Source: Necropsobacter massiliensis (lineage in GTDB: Bacteria > Pseudomonadota > Gammaproteobacteria > Enterobacterales > Pasteurellaceae). From it: a stretch of 64,000 nt of DNA. The stretch spans positions 40,759-104,758 of the forward strand of contig NZ_LN776179.1 of NCBI RefSeq assembly GCF_000827595.2. Direction: 5' to 3'. Below, piece by piece: positions 54,885 through 61,577 of the stretch. The position numbers and the translations under genes were made by a program. The stretch's first letter is position 1, and each line of letters opens with the position of its first letter. The notes beneath the pieces were generated by a model. The model was not told where the DNA came from. It searched no databases and saw only the letters and a program-made list of their open reading frames with translations.

Positions 54885-55064
54885 ATGAAAGCTCGTTTTA
54901 AAGAATGGCTTATTAGTTTAAATGAAATAGCAATGAATGAATTAGGAATTGATGAAATGCTTACTCATCTTGATGATGAACTGAACATCATTAACGGAAA
55001 TGAATGTGAACAGGAGATTTTAAATAATTTAATACAAATCTTTAAAAATAGTGAATACCACTAA
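54885..55064 (+). CDS. Small helical protein, 59 residues
   Basis: A rightward small gene between two leftward ones. ATG at 54885 has a strong ribosome site (AGGAGGAG, 2-9 bases upstream). The product is MKARFKEWLISLNEIAMNEL followed by a likely second helix with GIDEMLTHLDDELNIING, and is acidic. It ends at TAA 55062-55064, directly before a terminator. No family recognised. The ribosome site and terminator make it very likely real. 54689-54884 carries its possible promoter. Confidence 0.65.
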   Translation: MKARFKEWLISLNEIAMNELGIDEMLTHLDDELNIINGNECEQEILNNLIQIFKNSEYH

Positions 55065-55068
55065 AAAA

Positions 55069-55093
55069 ATAAGCGGGAAAATCCCGCTTATTT
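55069..55093. terminator. Bidirectional terminator
   Basis: AATAAGCGGGA pairs with TCCCGCTTATT around AAA; U-runs flank it. Ends the small 59-residue gene and the leftward tfc group. Confidence 0.93.
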
Positions 55094-55108
55094 TATCTCT
55101 ATTTACGC

Positions 55109-55516
55109 TTATGAAGCTTTCATACTGCGACGTTCAAAGTTTTGAGTTGCACTACCCGCTTTACAGCTCACCGTATCCATTTTACTGCCATTGGTGATAT
55201 AAAGCATTGGCTCTTCAATACTGTTACTATTGTGTGGTTGCACAAATTGAATCGTGTAACTTGTGCCATTATTTCTCATTTCTAATGAGCTAGTAATAAA
55301 TCCTGAACCAGTAGCTACATAAGAATCCTGATTAGCAAAAACTTGTTTTACCGGATTTTTAAAAGAAACCTGGCCATAAGTGAATTCATAATCTGAACCA
55401 TTTTTTGTTACAGACACCGGGCTTCCGTTCTCTGCTGTACAAGAAAAAATATTATTAGCTGCAAAAGCTGGCGTTGCAAACATAGCTACCGCTCCAATAG
55501 TGAGTAATTTTTTCAT
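55109..55516 (-). CDS. Small exported protein, tfc21 position
   Basis: 135 residues. Signal peptide MKKLLTIGAVAMFATPAFA with AFA cleavage site. Mature part is beta-rich, with NIFSCTAENGSPVSVTKNG and a second Cys near the C-terminus that could form a disulfide. Role unknown; last gene of the leftward group tfc24-tfc21. Confidence 0.65.
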   Translation of the reverse strand: MKKLLTIGAVAMFATPAFAANNIFSCTAENGSPVSVTKNGSDYEFTYGQVSFKNPVKQVFANQDSYVATGSGFITSSLEMRNNGTSYTIQFVQPHNSNSIEEPMLYITNGSKMDTVSCKAGSATQNFERRSMKAS

Positions 55517-55531
55517 AAAAATATCCTTTAT

Positions 55532-57532
55532 TTATTTTCCTAAAATGTAATCTGCTTCTTGGTTACGACGTTTAGCATTTACACCATTATTATTGTTTTG
55601 ACGATTTCTTACTGCATTTGCTAGTGCGTTCATATCGCCTGATTGCGCAGATGCCTGGGCTGCAGCAATCACATCTTTTGTTAATGAGCCATAGTTATAG
55701 GCATAAGATGTTAATGCGGCTTGGGCATTTGGCGGTAACTTATCCCATGTTGAAGATGATACGTTATTTCTCGCTCTATTTGCAAATTCTTGTGTTCGAC
55801 GTGCTAAATCACGCTCTGCGTCAGCGCGACTAACTACAGTATCTTTCGTTACTTTGACAATTGTACCATCCGCTTTTGTGATAGTATCTGAACCATATCC
55901 AGTGCGATAAGCATTGACATCCCAATATGCTTTATCACTAAACCCTTCAAATTTTTTCAACAACCCTGTAGCTTGATCAAGTGCAGTCCCTTTAATTGCT
56001 GGAACTGATGAATAAGAAGTGTTACCTCTACTATTTCCGGATGTACCGCCAGTCCCGGTGTAAGACAGGGAGTTTGACATCTGAGGCACTTCTAAAGTGA
56101 CATTGTTACGAGGAATATTGATATTGTCAGCATCTGCCAATTCAGCAGCATTGCTATTCGTACCATTAGCTAAATCGCTAATCCGTTTATCTACACTGTC
56201 ACGTGTAACATTTCCGGTTCCAGTGTTATATTCACGTAGCTCTTTATTTTGTAGGATTGCAACTGCGGAATTCCCGGTAAGTGATTTTTGTAGATCAATC
56301 TCCATTCTAATTTGACCTATTTCTCGGTCAATTAAAGTGAGGATCTTTTCTAACTCTTCTTGAGCATCTTTATTGTTGGCCACATTTGGCTCACGCATAC
56401 CCGTTAAAACAGCTCGACGTGCAAGAAGCATTTTCTCCATTGTTTTAGCTACAGCAATTTCACTGGCTAAACGCTGCCCTAATACTTGAGCATCGGGATC
56501 TTCTCGTAAAGACTCAATTAAGCCACGAGTTACAGGAACTGTTGTAGAACTTAATTCTGCAAGTACTTCAACGGAAGGCGTGCTCATGTTAAGCGCTTTT
56601 TGTAATTGAGTTACCGTCTTAATATTTTCTTTTTCAATTTCAGGTGTTAAACCAACACCAGCTCGAGAGCTACTAGCAGTACCACAATCTGTTTTACAAG
56701 TAGTTAATTGCTTCTCACCGATCACATTCGTTAACCAATCTGTCATATCTTTAGGATTATCCCAAGTTTGACAAAGTAATCCGCTACAACTACTACCGGA
56801 GATTCGACCTGATTCTAATACATTACGCTTGTTTTGCATGTTGTAGCCAGCTTTTGCAACATCCTCAACAATTTTGATTGGTTCTTGTCCTTGGCCACCG
56901 CGTTTTTTACCCCCGACCCACTCTTTACCTTCCTTACCTTGAGATTCCTCAAGTCTCTTTTTAGCTCGAGTAGCATCTGGTTCAGTTGAAGTAATGTCTT
57001 TAAAGGATTCCATATCCGAACTTTGAGACCAACGACCATTTAAAGTTGCGTCTGCAAGCTTCTTAGACATTTCTTCACAGCTGGTTTTTAAGCTATTAAA
57101 ATCAATTTTACCTTGATATAAACCATTCGTAAGAATATCGTATAACTGAGGATTTGCTCGTTGAATAACCATTGCAGGTAAACTCGCCACAGCTCCTGTG
57201 GCTGATTCGATAACGTTACTATAAAGATCTTTAAATCCTTCAGTTAAACCATTTAACTGATTTTTAATACTCGTCTTAATGTCAAAATTACCGCACATCA
57301 AGTTAGCTTTCCAACCAATCCCAAATTCAGCTGCAGGAATCGTACCTCGACTCGGGGGAGCCATATAACCTACACCGCCCCCAATTTGATAAAACACCAT
57401 ATCAGACAAAATAGAATCGGCTTTATTAAATCCAAACGGATTACTATTAGAAGCTGATACTGGCATGGTTGAGGATAAGATTGCGCACGATATAGCAATA
57501 TAAGATGCTTTCAGTGCATGATTTAATTTCAT
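55532..57532 (-). CDS. tfc22: PFL_4711-family (TIGR03755) protein with C-terminal T4-lysozyme-type domain
   Basis: 666 residues from ATG at 57532. Signal peptide MKLNHALKASYIAISCAILS, then the conserved region LFYQIGGG-type DMVFYQIGGGVGYMAPPSRG and GIGWKANLMCGNFDIKTSIK, followed by a long helical middle. Residues about 525-666 are a lysozyme domain: KFEGFSDKAYWDVNAYRTGY shows E-9-D-6-T spacing, matching E11-D20-T26 of T4 lysozyme. Such a muramidase would give the transfer system a second cell-wall-cutting activity beside tfc4. Leftward; shares a transcript with tfc23 and tfc24. Confidence 0.85.
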   Translation of the reverse strand: MKLNHALKASYIAISCAILSSTMPVSASNSNPFGFNKADSILSDMVFYQIGGGVGYMAPPSRGTIPAAEFGIGWKANLMCGNFDIKTSIKNQLNGLTEGFKDLYSNVIESATGAVASLPAMVIQRANPQLYDILTNGLYQGKIDFNSLKTSCEEMSKKLADATLNGRWSQSSDMESFKDITSTEPDATRAKKRLEESQGKEGKEWVGGKKRGGQGQEPIKIVEDVAKAGYNMQNKRNVLESGRISGSSCSGLLCQTWDNPKDMTDWLTNVIGEKQLTTCKTDCGTASSSRAGVGLTPEIEKENIKTVTQLQKALNMSTPSVEVLAELSSTTVPVTRGLIESLREDPDAQVLGQRLASEIAVAKTMEKMLLARRAVLTGMREPNVANNKDAQEELEKILTLIDREIGQIRMEIDLQKSLTGNSAVAILQNKELREYNTGTGNVTRDSVDKRISDLANGTNSNAAELADADNINIPRNNVTLEVPQMSNSLSYTGTGGTSGNSRGNTSYSSVPAIKGTALDQATGLLKKFEGFSDKAYWDVNAYRTGYGSDTITKADGTIVKVTKDTVVSRADAERDLARRTQEFANRARNNVSSSTWDKLPPNAQAALTSYAYNYGSLTKDVIAAAQASAQSGDMNALANAVRNRQNNNNGVNAKRRNQEADYILGK

Positions 57533-57546
57533 ACTCAATTCCTTTA

Positions 57547-58488
57547 TTAATTAGACCAATCAATACTATACAAAAATGTTTGTCCGCGTTTTTTACAGCA
57601 CTTGTAAGGGCGCCATAATGCCCAGGCATAACTACCATTTTCAGATAGCATACTTGGCGGGTTATCAGGGAAAATAGCACAAGACTGTGAAGTAACCGGG
57701 TGAAGCTGTTGCCATTTATGTGTCTTTTCATCCCCTTCTTTCACTGGAGGGGGAAACCACTCACCATTCGATTGATTATCTTTTTTCGCAATCGGTATAT
57801 ATACATGTGGTTGGAAAGTATTTGTCACAACATCTGCTACTCGATGCGCTGTTACAGCTGAAGCTTTATAGTCATGAACTTGTGTTACTGTACCCGCTCG
57901 TGGATAAATATTTCCCCAAGTGTCTCCATTTGCTCTAATTTCTCTCATACCTGGAATAAGCGCTTCAGGATAAACCATTTCCGGAACACCAAATCGCCAC
58001 GCTAAAAAGTCCAAACCACTCAAGTAATAAGGCACAAAAGGCGTTGTCTGACTTTTGCAGTAATACCCTGTACTATTAAGCATTTGACTAATCGCTCCCT
58101 GCGGATGACCGATTACATCAACATTTTTAAATGTTGCTTGCGTATAGTCTTTGTGTGGTGATTGATAATCTCCACCTTTTACCCCATTGCTAAGGAAATT
58201 CATTTCCACCCAAGGATTTTGAGCCTGATGGTTATAACTTGAAACCACTACCTCGGGAATATAGTGTTTTATTTTCGTAGATGTCCGGATTTTACAGCCG
58301 AATTTTGTACAAAATAGCCAAAAACAAGTACCAACGACCTTATAATCTAAACAACTTGTCGAAGCGCTTGATGCCATAATCGATGCAGTGTTTAAAGAAG
58401 ATTGACCGGACTCCGAAGCTTGTCCTGAAATACTGGTCAACGCAATTGCAATACAAAGCCCGGATAATGTCATTTTTTTCAATTTCAT
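57547..58488 (-). CDS. tfc23: PFL_4710-family (TIGR03756), TraU-like protein
   Basis: 313 residues from ATG at 58488 (GAGGGGACAAG upstream); the frame opens 11 codons earlier without a ribosome site. Signal peptide ends near SISGQASES. Multiple cysteines (DYKVVGTCFWLFCTKFGCK), typical of TraU disulfide-rich periplasmic proteins. GVKGGDYQSPHKDYTQATFK and YKCCKKRGQTFLYSIDW are family-typical. Four-base overlap with tfc24. Confidence 0.83.
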   Translation of the reverse strand: MKLKKMTLSGLCIAIALTSISGQASESGQSSLNTASIMASSASTSCLDYKVVGTCFWLFCTKFGCKIRTSTKIKHYIPEVVVSSYNHQAQNPWVEMNFLSNGVKGGDYQSPHKDYTQATFKNVDVIGHPQGAISQMLNSTGYYCKSQTTPFVPYYLSGLDFLAWRFGVPEMVYPEALIPGMREIRANGDTWGNIYPRAGTVTQVHDYKASAVTAHRVADVVTNTFQPHVYIPIAKKDNQSNGEWFPPPVKEGDEKTHKWQQLHPVTSQSCAIFPDNPPSMLSENGSYAWALWRPYKCCKKRGQTFLYSIDWSN

Positions 58489-58922
58489 CTTGTCCCCTCT
58501 TTTGTAATCTCTCGTTGCCATAAACTTAATGCCTGAGCAATATTGGTTTCACCATATATGACACTATCCTCTTTTCCCGGATATTGAAATAAAACTGCAG
58601 GCACCTTCTTGATTCCATTTTGCCAACCACTTATAAGGCCCTGATAAGAACGCTTTAATTGCTCTTCAGACTGTTTCCATTCAGCAGACTGAAAAATCTG
58701 AGATGCTTGCTGAGCTGCTACACTAGGATTCGCACTCAATCGCTGACTAATCAAATTTTCCCATTGCTCAACTTGATCAAGTAAATACACCTGGCTTGCA
58801 AGCTCTGCGTGAAGAATTGGATAATCTTGTGTTGAATAAACAGTAATTATGGGATTAGGCCCCTGGGCGAACACTGATAGTGGTAACAAACCGAAAAGAA
58901 ACAGTGATTTTTTTATAGACAT
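58485..58922 (-). CDS. tfc24: PFL_4709-family (TIGR03757), TrbC/TraW-like protein
   Basis: 145 residues from ATG at 58922, with GGGATGG upstream. Signal peptide (LFLFGLLPLSVFAQG). C-terminal part KVPAVLFQYPGKEDSVIYGE is TrbC-like (thioredoxin-fold without CxxC). First gene of the leftward group, so the promoter should lie in 58923-59086, back to back with the second cargo block. Confidence 0.82.
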   Translation of the reverse strand: MSIKKSLFLFGLLPLSVFAQGPNPIITVYSTQDYPILHAELASQVYLLDQVEQWENLISQRLSANPSVAAQQASQIFQSAEWKQSEEQLKRSYQGLISGWQNGIKKVPAVLFQYPGKEDSVIYGETNIAQALSLWQREITKEGTR

Positions 58923-59086
58923 AACCATCCCTTACGATGAAATTGGATAGTTGAAACATTAACGAAATGACAGGGGGGAATATATAAAAAATTCTTTTTG
59001 ATTTTGAGATAAATTCTCCATTTCCAAAAAACAATTTTTAATAGAGATTCGACAGCCTTATTAAGTATGATTGGACTTGATAAGTC

Positions 59087-59219
59087 GCTGTGCAAACAGC
59101 TCTTATAAGTTGCACGATTCTTGAGAAGCAACGCCTTGCCTTAGTGCAAGTAGAATCATAGCCAAAATGTTATCCAGCATTCTGAAAGGATACTCTACGC
59201 AATCGTAGGAATGCCACCT
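59087..59219 (+). ncRNA. C4-like structured RNA, copy C
   Basis: GCTGT/ACAGC hairpin (59087-59100), stem 1 GATTCT (59116-59121) with AGAATC (59152-59157), AGCCAAAA (59160-59167), stem 2 GCATTC (59177-59182) with GAATGC (59209-59214), CTGAAAGGA, stem 3 CTACG/CGTAG, then GCCACCTTA. Stem 2 differs from copies A and B at both arms, keeping pairing. 62 bases (59107-59168) are identical to copy B. It stands directly before leader 5. The region 58929-59086 before it holds no gene. Confidence 0.75.
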
Positions 59220-59224
59220 TAAAG

Positions 59225-59301
59225 ACCTTCCGAGGGAAAATGATTCCCTTCGGGCATGTCATTTTTCCAAGGAATTTTTTATTTCACATTAGGAGAATGA
59301 C
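59225..59301 (+). promoter_or_regulatory. Pseudoknot-type leader 5 (gene at 59303)
   Basis: Hairpin arms CCTTCCGAGGGAA and TTCCCTTCGG enclose GGGAAAATGA (59234-59243). GTCATTTTTCC (59258-59268) pairs with this mimic over 10 bp (one G-U) and with the ribosome site GGAGAATGAC (59292-59301) over 10 bp (two G-U). Confidence 0.72.
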
Positions 59302-59302
59302 T

Positions 59303-59659
59303 ATGTCCTCATCCACTCAATTGGAACACTATGATGTTCCATCAAGTAACCCTCTTGAAACTCCAACATTTTCATTTCGTGTGGGAAAACACTTGGGCCG
59401 TTTTTTCGTTGCAGCTAAAAACAAAGCAACCGATAAATACAAACAAGTGACATCTGGTATCAATCAAAGCATTGAAGACGAAGAAGCTCGTCGGCTTTGC
59501 GAATTACAAATGATGCTAGATAGCCAAGCGGAAGAATATGAGGCAATTATTGATGATGTGCAAAGAACGTGGTTAAAACGAACAACGTTATTTAGCATTT
59601 TATTTTTGATTGTCGGTATTGTTGGTACAGTGGGTACTCTTTACTACCTTATGCATTAA
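59303..59659 (+). CDS. Small membrane-anchored cargo protein
   Basis: 118 residues from ATG at 59303 (GGAGAATGACT upstream). The middle is helical and charged (KATDKYKQVTSGINQSIEDE); a single C-terminal membrane segment (about 95-116, LFSILFLIVGIVGTVGTLYY). Tail-anchored layout. Family not recognised. First gene of the second cargo block, with copy C RNA and leader 5 before it. Confidence 0.65.
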   Translation: MSSSTQLEHYDVPSSNPLETPTFSFRVGKHLGRFFVAAKNKATDKYKQVTSGINQSIEDEEARRLCELQMMLDSQAEEYEAIIDDVQRTWLKRTTLFSILFLIVGIVGTVGTLYYLMH

Positions 59660-59683
59660 CATTGCATAAGCTATTCATTTTCA

Positions 59684-59743
59684 ACCCTAAGGGGAATTTT
59701 TACCCTTAGAGGTAAAGGTTTCCCTTGCTGTAGGAGAAAACTT
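59684..59743 (+). promoter_or_regulatory. Pseudoknot-type leader 6 (gene at 59744)
   Basis: CCCTAAGG (59685-59692) pairs with CCTTAGAGG; loop carries GGGGAATTTTTA. GTTTCCCTT follows at about 59718-59726; it can pair with AAGGGGAA but only about six bases pair with ribosome site GGAGAAAAC (59733-59741). The weakest member. A perfect 8-bp hairpin CTTATGCA/TGCATAAG at 59649-59671 precedes it. Confidence 0.5.
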
Positions 59744-59977
59744 ATGAAAGTGACATTACATAACAGTTGTTTAGCTTATCTAGCCAAACATAATGACTCA
59801 GAATCTCTAATAGAGGAAGTTCGCACTCAAGCATTAAATGCCTGGGAAAATCGAGGAAAAGATGTATCTTCTACTCGTATTATGGTGAATATCCCTAGTC
59901 AATACGGACAGAAATATCACTTCTTTACAGTTTCGCCATACGCAAACCGTAAAGATTTGTTAAGTGTAAGGGGGTAA
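59744..59977 (+). CDS. Small cytoplasmic cargo protein
   Basis: 77 residues, alpha-beta composition, no signal: N-terminal helix ESLIEEVRTQALNAWENRG, then a strand-rich part (STRIMVNIPSQYGQKYHFFT). No family recognised. Ribosome site TAGGAGAAAACTT, in a leader of the pseudoknot type. Two bases before the next gene. Confidence 0.6.
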   Translation: MKVTLHNSCLAYLAKHNDSESLIEEVRTQALNAWENRGKDVSSTRIMVNIPSQYGQKYHFFTVSPYANRKDLLSVRG

Positions 59978-59979
59978 AC

Positions 59980-60228
59980 ATGATTAAGCGTTTACTCAAG
60001 CTTGTTAGTTCCAATTGGGACAAAAAAACAATGCTGCTGGTTTCTGAAGATTTTCGTAAAATCGGCACTTACATCTTAGGTATTGCGTTTGTCGCAATGT
60101 TTGTTCAGAATGACAATATTCCGCTACTTCTTGCCATTATCATTATGATATTTGGCGGAATAGCTTGGTTCTGTGGTGTGTTGTTAGCTAAATATTGCAA
60201 CAACTTAATGGAGACAGACGGAGCGTAA
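59980..60228 (+). CDS. Small inner-membrane cargo protein
   Basis: 82 residues with two membrane segments (about 27-45 and 48-70, LLLAIIIMIFGGIAWFCGVL) and a basic N-terminus. Coupled to the previous gene. No family recognised; may work with the following 52-residue membrane protein. Confidence 0.65.
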   Translation: MIKRLLKLVSSNWDKKTMLLVSEDFRKIGTYILGIAFVAMFVQNDNIPLLLAIIIMIFGGIAWFCGVLLAKYCNNLMETDGA

Positions 60229-60231
60229 CGT

Positions 60232-60390
60232 ATGAATATTACGTTAAACTGGAATGGGTTCCTCTTTGCAATTGTCTTTGTACTGTTTTTTATGGGAACA
60301 GTTGCTTTTATTGGCGTGCGATCATTAAAACGTCAACAAGAGCAAAAAACACAAAGCAAAAAAACACATTCCATTGGTGTTAATTCATAA
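60232..60390 (+). CDS. 52-residue single-span membrane protein
   Basis: ATG at 60232, three bases after the previous stop. One membrane segment (FLFAIVFVLFFMGTVAFIGV, residues 10-29) and a basic Gln/Lys-rich tail (KRQQEQKTQSKKTH). Ribosome site ACGGAGCG upstream. The layout is like phage or plasmid accessory membrane peptides. No family recognised. A strong hairpin and a new leader follow. Confidence 0.6.
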   Translation: MNITLNWNGFLFAIVFVLFFMGTVAFIGVRSLKRQQEQKTQSKKTHSIGVNS

Positions 60391-60419
60391 CTGAATTAAT
60401 ACCTGCAACCTTTACAACA

Positions 60420-60457
60420 AACCTTGATCATGCCATTGGCGTGTTCAAGGTTTTCTT
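60420..60457 (+). terminator. Terminator before the ardC leader
   Basis: AACCTTGA pairs with TCAAGGTT and inner CATGCC with GGCGTG (one G-U), followed by TTCTTTT. It separates the small membrane-protein genes from ardC, directly ahead of leader 7, as the 35025 terminator stands before leader 2. Confidence 0.8.
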
Positions 60458-60459
60458 TT

Positions 60460-60520
60460 ACCCGACTGGGAGCAATTTCCCATTCGGGGGGTTGTTCCCT
60501 TTTTTTATTGGAGAACAACC
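60460..60520 (+). promoter_or_regulatory. Pseudoknot-type leader 7 (ardC)
   Basis: ACCCGA and TCGGG close a hairpin with GGGAGCAA (60468-60475) in its loop. GGTTGTTCCC (60490-60499) pairs with this mimic (8 of 8, one G-U) and with ribosome site GGAGAACAACC (60510-60520), with eight contiguous pairs GGTTGTTC/GAACAACC. Confidence 0.75.
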
Positions 60521-61474
60521 ATGAAAAAAAGAACTCAACCTGCCAAAGATTTATATCAACAAATTACAGACCAAATCCTCGAAGCATTAGAGCAAGGTGT
60601 GATGCCATGGCAGAGACCTTGGGATAGTGGATGGCCACAAATGGCTATTCCATGCAACGGTGAAAGTGGTCGTCAATACTCCGGGATCAACGTACTTCTG
60701 CTTTGGATGAGCGCCATTAGAAAAAACTTTACTCAACGCAAGTGGGTAACTTTTCAAGGAGCAAATCATCTAGGTGGCCAAGTCCGAACAGGTGAGAAAA
60801 GTACAGTTATTATTTTCTATAAACAAAATATGTTTGAAGAAAAAGACGATAGCGGAAACATTGTACTTGATGAAAACGGTGATCCGAAAATGAAGTCATC
60901 TGTATTTATTCGTGGTCATCACGTGTTTAATATTGAACAGTGTGAAGGCTTAGAAAAATACTATGAAGAATATCCTGAACCAGAAAAATCTTCTGAAATG
61001 CAAGCTCGTCCGGATTTAGATGTATTACCCAATAAAATGGGTATGCAGCTGTATAACAAAGCACAAGATCGTGCTTGTTATATGCCGAGAAAAGATTGCA
61101 TTGTGATGCCGGATTTCAAAAAATTCAATACAGCTGACGACTACTATGCAACTCTACTGCATGAATGCGGTCATGCCACCGGGCATAAAGACCGATTAAA
61201 TCGTGACGGTGTAGCTAAATTTGATAAATTTGGTTCTGAACAATATGCATTTGAAGAATTAATAGCTGAACTCACAAGCGCCTTTACCTGTGCGCACGTG
61301 AATGTTTGCAATAATATTTCACAAAATGCAGCGTATATTGAACATTGGATTAACGCATTAAAAGCCGATAAAAAAGCTATTTTCCGAGCATCTTCTCAAG
61401 CACGTGAAGCAACACAATTCTTGTTAAATGCTCTCGAATTAACATCGAATGAAGAAGCAAAATTAGCGGCTTAG
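60521..61474 (+). CDS. ardC: ArdC-like antirestriction protein (DUF1738, zincin-type)
   Basis: 317 residues. N-terminal ssDNA-binding ArdC domain (about 1-130): LYQQITDQILEALEQGVMPW and NGESGRQYSGINVLLLW, KWVTFQGANHLGG, GEKSTVIIFYK. C-terminal zincin-like metallopeptidase domain with HECGHATGHKDRL, the HExxH metal motif (HECGH, about 212-216). ArdC protects incoming single-stranded DNA from host restriction during conjugation. Ribosome site GGAGAACAACC in leader 7. The neighbour downstream is a methyltransferase-like protein, making an antirestriction pair. Confidence 0.9.
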   Translation: MKKRTQPAKDLYQQITDQILEALEQGVMPWQRPWDSGWPQMAIPCNGESGRQYSGINVLLLWMSAIRKNFTQRKWVTFQGANHLGGQVRTGEKSTVIIFYKQNMFEEKDDSGNIVLDENGDPKMKSSVFIRGHHVFNIEQCEGLEKYYEEYPEPEKSSEMQARPDLDVLPNKMGMQLYNKAQDRACYMPRKDCIVMPDFKKFNTADDYYATLLHECGHATGHKDRLNRDGVAKFDKFGSEQYAFEELIAELTSAFTCAHVNVCNNISQNAAYIEHWINALKADKKAIFRASSQAREATQFLLNALELTSNEEAKLAA

Positions 61475-61521
61475 CCTCTATTAAACCATTCTAACGTTTT
61501 TTGTTAGAGCTCTCATAAACC

Positions 61522-61576
61522 ACCCTTTGGGGAGTAATCCTCAAAGGGGATTACTCCCGTTATTTTAGGAGTAATC
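61522..61576 (+). promoter_or_regulatory. Pseudoknot-type leader 8 (methyltransferase-like gene)
   Basis: The clearest case. CCCTTTG (61523-61529) pairs with CAAAGGG (61542-61548). The loop GGGAGTAATCC (61530-61540) is complementary in 11 of 11 to GGATTACTCCC (61548-61558). The same segment has GATTACTCC complementary in 9 of 9 to ribosome site GGAGTAATC (61568-61576), ending one base before the ATG. A short hairpin TCTAAC/GTTAGA at about 61489-61508 lies upstream. Confidence 0.85.
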
Positions 61577-61577
61577 T

